NCBI RefSeq assembly: GCF_042853465.1 | Contig: NZ_AP031497.1 | Span: 1-64,000 of the forward strand | Reading direction: 5' to 3' | DNA length: 64,000 nt | Origin: Simiduia litorea | Lineage (GTDB): Bacteria > Pseudomonadota > Gammaproteobacteria > Pseudomonadales > Cellvibrionaceae | The notes under the pieces: generated by a model | What the model saw: only the letters and a program-made list of their open reading frames with translations | The model's database searches: none | What the model was told of the DNA's origin: nothing | Position numbers and translations under genes: made by a program | Shown here: one piece after another, positions 17,621 to 26,236 of the stretch | Layout: each line of letters begins with the position of its first letter | Numbering within the stretch: the stretch's first letter is position 1

Positions 17621-18664
17621 ATGAAAAAGCTATTTGTGGGTCTGGCAGCATCTCTATTGTTGTCATTGGCAGTAACCGCAGAAGAAGTTCAGATTCGCGA
17701 CGATCGTCCGGACAGCTATCGGGTGACCGAGGGCGATACACTCTGGGATATTTCTGGAAAATTTCTGGAAAACCCGTGGATGTGGCCTGAAATCTGGCAG
17801 GTAAACCCGCAGATCAATAACCCGCATTTGATTTACCCAGGCGACATAATCACCTTGGTTTATTTGGACGGCAAGCCTCGCTTGGCGATTGAGCGCGGCG
17901 TGCCTACCACCAAATTGTCGCCAGGCACTGAGAAGCTCTCCCCCAAAATTCGCTATGAGCCCGTTGCTGCGGCGATTCCTGCAATTCCTTTGGATGCTAT
18001 CGACGCCTTTTTGACCGGGAGTCGCATTGTGAGCCCAGAGCAGTACACGGGTGCGCCCTATGTATTGGCGGGTGAGGATGCGCGTTTGATCACCGGCGCT
18101 GGCGATCACTTGTACGCGCGTGGTGAAATTGATGAAAACGTACCTGTGTACGGTATTTATCGCAAAGGTAAGAGTTTTAAAGACCCAGTGACGGGTGAGT
18201 TTTTGGGTTATCAAGCGCTGGATGTAGGCGCCGCGAGTGTTGCTGCCATCAATGGTGATATAGCCACCATGAATGTGACTCGCACTACCCAGGAAATTCT
18301 CATTGAAGACCGTTTGCTACCTAGCGCGGATCGCGCGGTTGAGAGCACCTTTTACCCCAAGGCGCCGGATCAAGATATCAACGGTGTGATCATGACCGTT
18401 GAAGGCGGCGTAACTCAAGTAGGCCGCATGAATGTGGTTGCGATAAATCGCGGCAGTCGCGAAAGCCTAAAAGCGGGGGATATTTTAGCTATTCTCAAAG
18501 ACGGCCCCATAGTGCCGGATCGGATTACCGGTAAGAATGTAAAGCTTCCTGATGAGAAAGCCGGTCTGCTGATGGTGTTTCGTGTGTTTGAAAAAATGAG
18601 CTTTGCCATTGTTTTGGATGCCAAACGGCCCTTAGCCATTAACGATAAGGTTGTTAATCCATAA
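17621..18664 (+). CDS. Secreted LysM peptidoglycan-binding protein
   Basis: The 347-aa protein begins with a signal peptide (MKKLFVGLAASLLLSLAVTA, cleavage before EEV). One LysM domain spans about residues 32-85, with YRVTEGDTLWDISGKFLENP and the WPEIWQVNPQINNPHLIYPGD stretch typical of this proteobacterial subgroup. The rest (about residues 100-347) is a conserved periplasmic region of unknown structure. Related proteins sit directly upstream of dprA in Pseudomonas-like genomes. The likely role is peptidoglycan binding in the periplasm; no enzymatic motif is seen. It is followed by its own terminator. Confidence 0.85.
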   Translation: MKKLFVGLAASLLLSLAVTAEEVQIRDDRPDSYRVTEGDTLWDISGKFLENPWMWPEIWQVNPQINNPHLIYPGDIITLVYLDGKPRLAIERGVPTTKLSPGTEKLSPKIRYEPVAAAIPAIPLDAIDAFLTGSRIVSPEQYTGAPYVLAGEDARLITGAGDHLYARGEIDENVPVYGIYRKGKSFKDPVTGEFLGYQALDVGAASVAAINGDIATMNVTRTTQEILIEDRLLPSADRAVESTFYPKAPDQDINGVIMTVEGGVTQVGRMNVVAINRGSRESLKAGDILAILKDGPIVPDRITGKNVKLPDEKAGLLMVFRVFEKMSFAIVLDAKRPLAINDKVVNP

Positions 18665-18683
18665 AAGATCTGAAATAAAGAGA

Positions 18684-18707
18684 AACCGGCGAAAGCCGGT
18701 TTTTTTT
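18684..18707 (+). terminator. Rho-independent terminator after the LysM gene
   Basis: The stem AACCGGC, loop GAAA and GCCGGTT are followed by a run of T. The GAAA tetraloop adds stability. It lies 20 bases past the LysM stop codon and 50 bases before dprA, so dprA probably has its own promoter or depends on read-through. Confidence 0.88.
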
Positions 18708-18759
18708 GCGCTAGAGTTAGTAGTGCAGGAAGCACTATCACTAATACCGTCGTTCAAGG

Positions 18760-19881
18760 ATGAACACTATGCAGCCCAGCGAGCGCGATATTCTTATCGC
18801 CCTACATCATCTCCCAGGCTTAGGCCCACAGACGTGGTTGAAGCTTGAGCAATTGATACAGTCTCCCGTCGACTTACTGGATTGGCCGAAAGCTAAATTG
18901 ATTCAAGGTCTAGGCGAGAATGGCGCACAGTTGTTTTGCCAGTGGCGTGCTAATCGCCAAGGTTGGCTGGGGGCTAGGCTCGATGCACTAGCGCGTTGGT
19001 TAGAGCAGGAAAAGCGCCATGTGGTAACAATATTAGACGATCTGTACCCACCCCTTTTAAAAGAAACCAGCGGGCCCTTGCTGCTTTATGTGGCGGGCGA
19101 TCCTCTGGTTCTTAATTTGCCGCAAATTGCTGTGGTTGGTGCTCGAAAGGCTACCGCCGCCGGCCTCAAGACGGCGCACCATTTTTCTCAGGCCTTAGCC
19201 TCTGGCGGTTATGGCATTACTAGCGGTTTAGCGCTCGGCATCGACACCCAAGCGCACTTGGGCGCGCTTGCTGGGTTGGGCAAAACAGTGGCGGTTCTGG
19301 GTTGCGGCTTAGATAAAATCTATCCCGCACGAAATACCGCCTTGGCGGCAGAGATGATTGGACAGGGTGGCGCAATTATTTCGGAGTTTGCCTTGGGCGT
19401 GCAGCCAGAGCCAGGGCATTTTCCCCGCCGCAACCGAATTATCAGCGGTTTGAGCATGGCAACCTTGGTGATAGAGGCGGCGCTCAAGAGTGGTTCGCTG
19501 ATCACCGCACGCCAGGCTTTGGAGCAAAACCGAGAAGTCTTTGTGATCCCTGGCTCAATTTACAGTGAGGTGAGCGCGGGCTGCCATTGGCTCATTCGCG
19601 AAGGTGCAACGCTGGTGGATAAACCAGAGCAAATTGCCGAACAACTCGGCTCGCAGCTGGCGCTTTTTGCGCAGCCGGAACCGGCGGTGCAGAGCGTCGC
19701 GGCGTTGACGGCTCGGCAGAGGAAAATATTGCAATTGATCGGGCGTGAGAGGGTCGACTTCGAAGAGCTATTGTCGCTTTCGAGCCTAAGTGTTGCGGCA
19801 CTACATCAAGCACTTGGCGAACTAGAAATGCTTGGCGCTATTGCCTCCTGCGAACAGGGTATTGAACGACGTTTCACTTAG
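18760..19881 (+). CDS. dprA: DNA-processing protein DprA (Smf)
   Basis: DprA binds incoming single-stranded DNA and loads RecA during natural transformation; many non-competent bacteria also keep it. The 373-aa product has an N-terminal SAM/HhH-like region (about residues 5-80), the extended Rossmann fold with VVGARKATAAG near residue 125, YGITSGLALGIDTQAHLGAL near residue 150 and RRNRIISGLS near residue 225, and a C-terminal winged-helix domain after about residue 305. Initiation may be at 18760 or at the second ATG at 18769. Confidence 0.94.
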   Translation: MNTMQPSERDILIALHHLPGLGPQTWLKLEQLIQSPVDLLDWPKAKLIQGLGENGAQLFCQWRANRQGWLGARLDALARWLEQEKRHVVTILDDLYPPLLKETSGPLLLYVAGDPLVLNLPQIAVVGARKATAAGLKTAHHFSQALASGGYGITSGLALGIDTQAHLGALAGLGKTVAVLGCGLDKIYPARNTALAAEMIGQGGAIISEFALGVQPEPGHFPRRNRIISGLSMATLVIEAALKSGSLITARQALEQNREVFVIPGSIYSEVSAGCHWLIREGATLVDKPEQIAEQLGSQLALFAQPEPAVQSVAALTARQRKILQLIGRERVDFEELLSLSSLSVAALHQALGELEMLGAIASCEQGIERRFT

Positions 19882-19963
19882 AATCAACCAAGAGCGGCTT
19901 GGCAATTGCCTGTGCAAAGCGTAGGTGGGACAATGCGCGACGCAAAAATAACAGGCTTTAGCA

Positions 19964-20536
19964 ATGACAAACCCTTGGTTGACCCACCCAGAAATTTTAA
20001 CGGCTGTAGCGGTTGTAAAAGCCGGTGGCGTGATCGCCTACCCCACCGAAGGCGTTTGGGGCTTGGGTTGTTTGCCAAATAATGAACAAGCCGTATCGCG
20101 TATATTACAGCTGAAACACCGCGCCGTTGAAAAGGGTTTGATACTGGTTGCGGCCGATATTAATCAAGTCATACCGTGGCTGGATACGCTCGATAGCGAC
20201 CAGCTCGGCTTGTTGTCGGAAACCTGGCCTGGGCCCAATACTTGGTTGGTGCCTCACGCGAATAAAGTGCCGGCCTGGATAACCGGTGAGCACGAAAAGG
20301 TGGCTTTGCGGGTGAGTGCCCACCCTATTGTTCAGGCGCTTTGCCAGCTGTTAGATTCGACCCTAGTTTCTACCTCGGCCAACCCACAAGGTGCCCCTGC
20401 GGCACTTTCGGCCGCAGAGGTAAGTGCTTACTTTGGTGCCGATGTCGACGCTCTAGCACCTGGCGAACTGACCAACCCCGGCCGCCCCTCGGTGATTCGC
20501 GATCTCATCACCGGTGCCGAAATTCGTCCCGCCTAA
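19964..20536 (+). CDS. tsaC: Threonylcarbamoyl-AMP synthase TsaC (YrdC/RimN)
   Basis: TsaC makes threonylcarbamoyl-AMP from threonine, bicarbonate and ATP for the t6A37 modification of tRNAs. The 190-aa product is a single YrdC domain: the GGVIAYPTEGVWGLGC block near residue 25, the KHRAVEKGLILVA block near residue 50, the WPGPNTWLVP block near residue 90 and STLVSTSANPQGAP near residue 140. It lacks the C-terminal Sua5 domain, as expected for TsaC. It lies between dprA and hemF, a standard order (dprA-tsaC-hemF-aroE) in gammaproteobacteria. Confidence 0.95.
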   Translation: MTNPWLTHPEILTAVAVVKAGGVIAYPTEGVWGLGCLPNNEQAVSRILQLKHRAVEKGLILVAADINQVIPWLDTLDSDQLGLLSETWPGPNTWLVPHANKVPAWITGEHEKVALRVSAHPIVQALCQLLDSTLVSTSANPQGAPAALSAAEVSAYFGADVDALAPGELTNPGRPSVIRDLITGAEIRPA

Positions 20537-20563
20537 TATCTCAACCTTGGATGGTTAATAAAC

Positions 20564-21481
20564 ATGTCTGTCGCCGATGTAATTGATAAAGATGCCGTTA
20601 AAGCCTACTTGCTCGACTTGCAAGAGAGCATTTGCGCCGGGCTCGAAAAAGTTGATGGCGGAGAGTTTACCGAAGAGACATGGGAGAGGGCAGAGGGCGG
20701 CGGAGGCCGCTCGCGGGTATTGGCGGAAAGTCGCGTATTTGAAAAGGCCGGCGTCAATTTTTCTCATGTGTTTGGCACACAGTTGCCACCATCGGCCACC
20801 GCCGCTCGGCCCGAGCTCGCCGGCCGCTCCTTTGAGGCCATGGGTGTATCGCTGGTGATTCACCCGAAAAACCCCTATGTACCGACCAGTCATGCCAATG
20901 TCCGCTTCTTTATTGCAGAAGCAGAAGGCGAAGCGCCGGTTTGGTGGTTCGGTGGTGGCTATGATTTAACGCCCTATTACGGTAACGAAGAAGATTGCCA
21001 GCACTGGCATCGCACGGCTCAAGCCGCTTGTTTACCCTTTGGCGATGATTTATACCCGCGCTTGAAGGCTTGGTGTGACCGCTATTTCTACCTCAAGCAT
21101 CGGGACGAACCGAGAGGCGTGGGCGGGTTGTTCTTCGATGACTTCAATGAACTTGGTTTCGATCAGAGTTTCGCCTTTATGCGCTCTGTGGGCGATAGTT
21201 TTTTGGAAGCTTATGTGCCTATTGTCGAGCGCAGAAACTCGCGCTCCTTCGGTGAGCGCCAGCGTCAGTTTCAGCTTTATCGACGCGGTCGCTATGTTGA
21301 ATTTAATTTGGTATTTGATCGCGGCACGCTGTTTGGTCTACAAACCGGTGGTCGCACGGAATCGATTTTGATGTCTTTGCCGCCTTTAGTGCGCTGGGAA
21401 TACGGCTATGAACCCGAGCCAGAAAGCGCCGAGGCCGAGTTAACGGAGTTCTATTTAAACGCGCGGGATTGGTTGAAATGA
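20564..21481 (+). CDS. hemF: Oxygen-dependent coproporphyrinogen-III oxidase
   Basis: HemF oxidatively decarboxylates coproporphyrinogen III to protoporphyrinogen IX in heme synthesis, using O2. The 305-aa product includes ERAEGGGGRSRVL near residue 43, the HPKNPYVPTSHANVRFF block near residue 100, WWFGGGYDLTPYYG near residue 128 and the KHRDEPRGVGGLFFDDFNEL signature near residue 180. All match the family. It overlaps aroE by four bases (ATGA). The nearby oxidase locus with CtaB will draw on heme from this pathway. Confidence 0.97.
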   Translation: MSVADVIDKDAVKAYLLDLQESICAGLEKVDGGEFTEETWERAEGGGGRSRVLAESRVFEKAGVNFSHVFGTQLPPSATAARPELAGRSFEAMGVSLVIHPKNPYVPTSHANVRFFIAEAEGEAPVWWFGGGYDLTPYYGNEEDCQHWHRTAQAACLPFGDDLYPRLKAWCDRYFYLKHRDEPRGVGGLFFDDFNELGFDQSFAFMRSVGDSFLEAYVPIVERRNSRSFGERQRQFQLYRRGRYVEFNLVFDRGTLFGLQTGGRTESILMSLPPLVRWEYGYEPEPESAEAELTEFYLNARDWLK

Positions 21482-22314
21482 CCAAACACTATCAAGTCGT
21501 GGGCAACCCTATAGCGCAGTCGAAATCACCGTTTATTCACGCTGAGTTTGCCAAGCAGACCCAGCAGGTTATTTCTTATCAGCGTGCTTGCCCTGAGGTT
21601 GATGGATTTGCCATTGAGGCGCAACGCTTCTTTGGATCCGGTGGCTTGGGTATGAATGTCACCGCACCGTTTAAGCTGGATGCCTATAACTTCGCCGATT
21701 CGCTAACCCCGCGAGCGACCTTGGCGGGCGCGGTCAACACCTTAGCCTTACAGGATGATGGCAGCATTTTAGGTGATAACACCGATGGTTATGGTCTGGT
21801 TACAGATATAACTCAACAACTTGGGTGGACCCTTAAGGGCAAAAATATATTGGTATTGGGCGCTGGAGGCGCCGTGCGCGGTGTTTTGCAATTGCTACTG
21901 GAACAGCGACCCGCGCAATTAGTGCTGGCCAATCGTACCTTGGCCAAGGCCGAGGCTTTGGCCAGTGTGTTTACTCACCTCGGGCCATTAGAGGTGGTTG
22001 AGTTTGCGGCGCTTCCGGCGTTTCCGGCGGGGCATTTTGATCTGATTATCAATGCTACTTCGGCTAGCCTCGCCGGTGATCTGCCCCCCTTACCCGAGGC
22101 CCTGATCGCGCCCGAAACCCATTGTTACGATATGACCTACGGTGCCCAACCCACGGTATTTTTACGCTGGGCGGAGTCGCTTGGCGCGGGCGTGCGCGCC
22201 GATGGCTTGGGCATGCTCGTAGGGCAGGCAGCGGAATCTTTTCGCCTTTGGCACGGTGTTATGCCTGAGGTTAAGCCTGTGATGGCGGCTTTACGACAGC
22301 ACCTGAAGGCCTAG
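21478..22314 (+). CDS. aroE: Shikimate dehydrogenase (NADP+)
   Basis: AroE reduces 3-dehydroshikimate to shikimate in aromatic amino acid synthesis. The product (278 aa from the ATG in the ATGA overlap with hemF) shows the substrate-binding motif NPIAQSKSPFIH at the N-terminus, GMNVTAPFKLDAY with the catalytic lysine near residue 66, NTDGYGLVTD, the NADP-binding GAGGAVRGVLQLL near residue 127 with NRT for the cofactor phosphate, and a C-terminal DGLGMLVGQAA. Its stop lies 21 bases from the end of the convergent gamma carbonic anhydrase-like gene. Confidence 0.96.
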   Translation: MTKHYQVVGNPIAQSKSPFIHAEFAKQTQQVISYQRACPEVDGFAIEAQRFFGSGGLGMNVTAPFKLDAYNFADSLTPRATLAGAVNTLALQDDGSILGDNTDGYGLVTDITQQLGWTLKGKNILVLGAGGAVRGVLQLLLEQRPAQLVLANRTLAKAEALASVFTHLGPLEVVEFAALPAFPAGHFDLIINATSASLAGDLPPLPEALIAPETHCYDMTYGAQPTVFLRWAESLGAGVRADGLGMLVGQAAESFRLWHGVMPEVKPVMAALRQHLKA

Positions 22315-22335
22315 CTTGACGCCAGAATTCACCAT

Positions 22336-22878
22336 TTATTGGCCGAGCGCCTCCATGTGCTGGTCTTTCAGTTTCACATAGTTGTTGGCCGAGTATTGAA
22401 AAAACTGCCGCTCTTTATCGGACAAAGGGCGGGCTTGGCGCGCCGGTGCGCCCATGTACATAAATCCCGACGCTAAGCGTTTACCTGGCGGTACTAGGGT
22501 GCCTGCACCAATCACTACCTCATCTTCGACGATGGCGCCATCCAAAATGGTGGCGCCAATGCCTACTAAAATACGATTACCTAAGGTGCAGCCGTGCAAC
22601 ATGGCACCGTGGCCAATGGTGACATCGTCGCCGATGGTCAACGGCCAGCCGTCGGCGTTAAAGGGGCCGGCGTGGGTAATATGTAAAACTGCACCGTCTT
22701 GCACACTGGTTCTCTTGCCAATCCGAATGCGATGCATGTCGCCACGAATGACCACCATTGGCCATACCGAGCTGTCCGCGCCGAGCTCAACATCGCCAAT
22801 GATGACTGAGCTTGGGTCGACAAAAACGCTGGGATCGAGTTTGGGTGTGTGTTGCTGAAAGGGCCTGATAGGGTTCAT
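22336..22878 (-). CDS. Gamma-class carbonic anhydrase family protein (YrdA-like)
   Basis: The 180-aa protein is a left-handed beta-helix of hexapeptide repeats (IIGDVELGADSSVWPMVVIRG, then IGDDVTIGHGAMLHGCTLG). The three metal-ligand histidines of gamma carbonic anhydrases are plausible in AVLHITH and IGHGAMLH. E. coli YrdA has this fold, but its enzymatic activity is doubtful, so the biochemical role stays open. It is convergent with aroE and divergent from prlC; the yrdA-aroE neighbourhood is common in gammaproteobacteria. Confidence 0.88.
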   Translation of the reverse strand: MNPIRPFQQHTPKLDPSVFVDPSSVIIGDVELGADSSVWPMVVIRGDMHRIRIGKRTSVQDGAVLHITHAGPFNADGWPLTIGDDVTIGHGAMLHGCTLGNRILVGIGATILDGAIVEDEVVIGAGTLVPPGKRLASGFMYMGAPARQARPLSDKERQFFQYSANNYVKLKDQHMEALGQ

Positions 22879-22896
22879 CGATTGCTGCCAAAGTAG

Positions 22897-22915
22897 GGTA
22901 AAATGGTATTTTACC
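22897..22915. promoter_or_regulatory. Perfect palindrome between yrdA-like gene and prlC
   Basis: GGTAAAAT, spacer GGT, ATTTTACC forms a perfect 8+3+8 inverted repeat in the 63-base divergent spacer. Each arm contains TAAAAT, a -10-like hexamer, reading outward in both directions. It could be back-to-back promoters or a repressor operator; no good -35 element supports the former. Confidence 0.4.
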
Positions 22916-22941
22916 TTGTCACTCCCACCAGCGGTAACCCG

Positions 22942-24984
22942 ATGACCCAGCTCGCGACAAACTCACTGTTACTCGACCCCTATTTCCCACCCTTTAACGA
23001 ATTTACGCCGGCCCAGGCGCAGGCTGCTGTCGTCACCGTTATTGCACAAAATCGCGAGGCCATAGACGCCGTGGTTGCTGCAGGCCTAAACAGGCCGGCA
23101 GTAGAAGTGTTGCGGGAATTGGAAGCTATTGACGACCGGCTTTCGCGCCTTTGGTCGCCCATTGGCCATTTAAATGCCGTGCAGAACAGCGAAGCCTTGC
23201 GCAAGGTGTACGAGGCCAGTTTGGCCGAGTTAACCCAGTACGGCTCCGATATGGGGCAGCACCAAGGGTTGTATGAACTCTATAGCCAAATTCAGGCATC
23301 GCCCGAATTTTCCGACTTTAGTCAGGCTCAAAAACGCGCAGTTGAGCTCGCGTTAAGAGATTTTACCTTGGCGGGTATTGCCTTAGCGCCCGAGCAACAG
23401 GCGCAATTTAAAGCGATTAAAAAGCGCCTAAGCGAATTGAGTAACCAGTTTTCCAATAATGTTTTGGATGCAACGCAAGGTTGGCATTTGCACGTTACCG
23501 ATGAAAAACAGTTGGCAGGCCTGCCCGGTAATGCCAAAGCTCAAGCCCGCCAAGCCGCCGAGCGCAAAGGCTTAGACGGCTGGGCAATTACGTTGGATTT
23601 TCCCGCCTATTTAGCGGCAATGACGTTTGCAGACGACAGATCGGTTAGAGAGGCCGTGTATCGTGCCTATGCTACTCGGGCATCGGAGTTCGGGCCAAGG
23701 GAAAGAGATAACAGCGCACATATCGTTGAACTTTTGCAATTGCGATCCGCGCTGGCGACGTTGCTCGGCTATGAAAATTATGCCGAACTGTCGCTGGCAA
23801 AAAAAATGGCCGATAGCAGTGCGCGAGTGACAGATTTTCTCGAGGATTTAGCAGAAAAATCTAAGCCCGTCGCGCACCAGGAGTGGCAGCATTTACAGGC
23901 ATTTGCACAGCAATATTTGCACATCGATAACCTGTGTGCATGGGATGTGAGCTATGCCGCGGAAAAACTCAAGCAACGTGACTACGAGCTATCTCAGGAA
24001 GAGTTAAAACCTTATTTTCCGGCGCAAAAAGTGCTGACAGGCCTGTATTCAGTGGTTGAAAAGCTTTTTAATGTTCACGTTGAAAAGTGCGCAAATATTG
24101 CTGTTTGGCACCCAGATGCCGAGGTATTTGAAATCAAAAGGCAGGGTAAAACCCTGGCGTATTTCTATCTGGATCTCTATGCCCGCTCGGATAAACGCGG
24201 TGGCGCATGGATGGACGACTGTCGCGTTAGGCGTGCGACCGAAAATGGTATCCAGCTACCTATCGCCTACCTAACCTGTAACTTCACGCCACCCCTAGGC
24301 GACACCCCTTCGCTGTTATCCTTCGATGAAGTGACGACGTTGTTTCATGAGTTTGGTCACGGTCTGCACCACATGTTGACTGAAATTGATGTCGCCGCTG
24401 TATCGGGTATTAACGGTGTGCCTTGGGATGCGGTGGAGCTCCCTAGTCAGTTTTTAGAAAACTGGTGCTGGGAGCCCGAAGTCATTGGCTTGATTTCTGG
24501 TCATTACCAAACGGGAACAGCCTTGCCGCGTCAGCTGTTGGATAAAATGTTGAAGGCTAAGCATTTTCATACGGGCATGTTTATGGTGCGGCAATTGGAG
24601 TTTGCGCTGTTTGACTTTCGCTTACACCAGCTCGAAAAAGTCGAAAATATTGCTGAGGTACAAGCCTGCTTAGATCAGGTTCGAGAGCAAGTGAGCGTGG
24701 TGATACCGCCTGACTTCAATCGTTTTCAACACAGTTTTAGCCATATTTTTTCAGGTGGCTACGGCGCCGGATACTATAGCTATAAGTGGGCCGAGGTATT
24801 GTCTGCTGATGCATTTTCTAAGTTTGAAGAGGAAGGCATTTTTAATCAGTCGACGGGGCAGGCATTCTTGCGCAATATTTTGTCGCAGGGAGGCTCGCGT
24901 GATGCCTTAGCGCTTTTTAAAGCCTATCGGGGGCGCGAACCGCAGGTAGAGGCCCTACTAAGACACAGTGGAATAAGAGCGTAA
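22942..24984 (+). CDS. prlC: Oligopeptidase A (M3 zinc metallopeptidase)
   Basis: PrlC is a cytosolic thimet-type metallopeptidase that degrades signal peptides and other oligopeptides. The zinc site HEFGH is at about residues 469-473 within TLFHEFGHGLHHML, with the downstream glutamate in the WDAVELPSQFLENW block. The C-terminal FSGGYGAGYYSYKWAEVLSADAF is also conserved. Start at ATG 22942 (MTQLATNSLLLDPYF) matches the family; an in-frame longer form starting at 22903 would run through the palindrome and is unlikely. The product is 680 aa. The zinc-ribbon gene follows two bases after the stop. Confidence 0.95.
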   Translation: MTQLATNSLLLDPYFPPFNEFTPAQAQAAVVTVIAQNREAIDAVVAAGLNRPAVEVLRELEAIDDRLSRLWSPIGHLNAVQNSEALRKVYEASLAELTQYGSDMGQHQGLYELYSQIQASPEFSDFSQAQKRAVELALRDFTLAGIALAPEQQAQFKAIKKRLSELSNQFSNNVLDATQGWHLHVTDEKQLAGLPGNAKAQARQAAERKGLDGWAITLDFPAYLAAMTFADDRSVREAVYRAYATRASEFGPRERDNSAHIVELLQLRSALATLLGYENYAELSLAKKMADSSARVTDFLEDLAEKSKPVAHQEWQHLQAFAQQYLHIDNLCAWDVSYAAEKLKQRDYELSQEELKPYFPAQKVLTGLYSVVEKLFNVHVEKCANIAVWHPDAEVFEIKRQGKTLAYFYLDLYARSDKRGGAWMDDCRVRRATENGIQLPIAYLTCNFTPPLGDTPSLLSFDEVTTLFHEFGHGLHHMLTEIDVAAVSGINGVPWDAVELPSQFLENWCWEPEVIGLISGHYQTGTALPRQLLDKMLKAKHFHTGMFMVRQLEFALFDFRLHQLEKVENIAEVQACLDQVREQVSVVIPPDFNRFQHSFSHIFSGGYGAGYYSYKWAEVLSADAFSKFEEEGIFNQSTGQAFLRNILSQGGSRDALALFKAYRGREPQVEALLRHSGIRA

Positions 24985-24986
24985 AT

Positions 24987-25226
24987 ATGGCGAGTGTAAA
25001 AAAGCGATTTATTGCCGGTGCGGTATGCCCAAGTTGCAGTGCGATGGATCGAATTGTGATGTACCGCGACGGCGAACTAGATTTTCGCGAGTGTGTAGAA
25101 TGTGGTTTTAAAGATGAGATGCGCTTTAAAACCGCGGTGCGAGAATTAGATACGCGCGTTAATCAAGATGAGGTAAAAGTTGCGCAAGAAACGCAGGTGT
25201 TGCAATTTCCACCGATAGAGAAATGA
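24987..25226 (+). CDS. YheV-family zinc ribbon protein
   Basis: A 79-aa cytosolic protein with two cysteine pairs, CPSC near residue 14 and CVEC near residue 36, that would hold one zinc ion. The context VKKRFIAGAVCPSC and RECVECGFKDEMRF matches the YheV/DUF2387 family, which is small, widespread in gammaproteobacteria and often follows prlC. Function is unknown. It starts two bases after prlC, so it is co-transcribed and probably translationally coupled. Confidence 0.87.
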   Translation: MASVKKRFIAGAVCPSCSAMDRIVMYRDGELDFRECVECGFKDEMRFKTAVRELDTRVNQDEVKVAQETQVLQFPPIEK

Positions 25227-25230
25227 AGCG

Positions 25231-25986
25231 TTAGTGCAGATGTGAAGCATCTGATTTCTGTGCAAATTTTAGGTCGATACAGAGGTCGTTAATTAAGCAG
25301 GGGTGTTGTGCAATTTCCACGTCCCAGCCACTGAGTTGATGTTTACCGACATAGCGCTGAAAGGCATCAGAGGTTAATAGTCTGTCTACAGTCGAGCCAC
25401 GCATGAGCAGCATTTCGATGGAGTACTGCACCGCGTGGTCGAGATCGTTAGCAAAGGGCTCGCCAATTAGACTGTGAACAATTAAGTTGGCTTTTGTCAT
25501 ATCCATTGGCGCCAGTGGAATACCAAATCTCGCACAAATGTGATCGTTTACCTCTTCGATAATTCTATGTGCTAAGTAAGCTTCGTCTAACAGCGCAGCA
25601 ATGCCAGTATGGCCGTCAATAAGCTCAGGTGGGCTTAGGAAAAAATCTTGAGCAATGCGCAAAAAAGGTGTGGTGACATCTTGGATATTATGCTCCTTGC
25701 CGATCTTATTAACGGCGTCAATAAAATCAGGAACGTGACGAATATAACTCATAACAAATTCCAACAGCGCTTCGGGGCATGCATTTGGTTTTCCGTCGTT
25801 GCCCAAAAAAGCAATGGCGTTATGAAGCTTGCCAAAGTTAGCCGTTACGACACGCAAAAAGATACCCTCTGAGCGCTCTTGTGCTATAGCCGTTGCGACA
25901 ATGTCTCTTATTCTGGTTAGCTCTTCCGCGGTGGGTAGCTGTTCGGGCCAGCCATTGAGATCAGATTTTTGCCTGTGAAATAACAC
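25231..25986 (-). CDS. Uncharacterised 251-aa protein
   Basis: I do not recognise this protein. It is soluble, with no signal peptide or membrane segment, and looks mainly alpha-helical, with an N-terminal helix rich in charge (AEELTRIRDIVATAIAQERSEG) and several later amphipathic stretches. No catalytic motif or cysteine pair stands out; three cysteines are scattered in the middle and end. The reading frame is complete, has codon use like its neighbours and ends five bases from the convergent zinc-ribbon gene. A purely structural or regulatory role is possible, but no function is claimed. Confidence 0.75.
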   Translation of the reverse strand: MLFHRQKSDLNGWPEQLPTAEELTRIRDIVATAIAQERSEGIFLRVVTANFGKLHNAIAFLGNDGKPNACPEALLEFVMSYIRHVPDFIDAVNKIGKEHNIQDVTTPFLRIAQDFFLSPPELIDGHTGIAALLDEAYLAHRIIEEVNDHICARFGIPLAPMDMTKANLIVHSLIGEPFANDLDHAVQYSIEMLLMRGSTVDRLLTSDAFQRYVGKHQLSGWDVEIAQHPCLINDLCIDLKFAQKSDASHLH

Positions 25987-26236
25987 CCTAACCCCTTACC
26001 GGTAATTGTTAAATTTACAATCGTATATCTATTGGGCTAATACCGCCCAAACCATGAAAACCCATAGCCTTCACATATTAGTAGCAAATGAAAAAATAGG
26101 TAGTGCTCTTTGCAACACATCAAATACAAAGATGTTGTTTCTGCACATATGTTCGAATTTAAAATCGATTTGCCGATTACAGTGGAAACTCTAGCAGAGC
26201 AAAACAGATTGCTAAGAACGAGTCATTCTAATGTCA

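Noticed and set aside
26006..26194. Small 62-codon open frame between the 251-aa protein gene and the MATE gene
   Set aside because: No ribosome binding site, poor codon use and no recognisable protein features.
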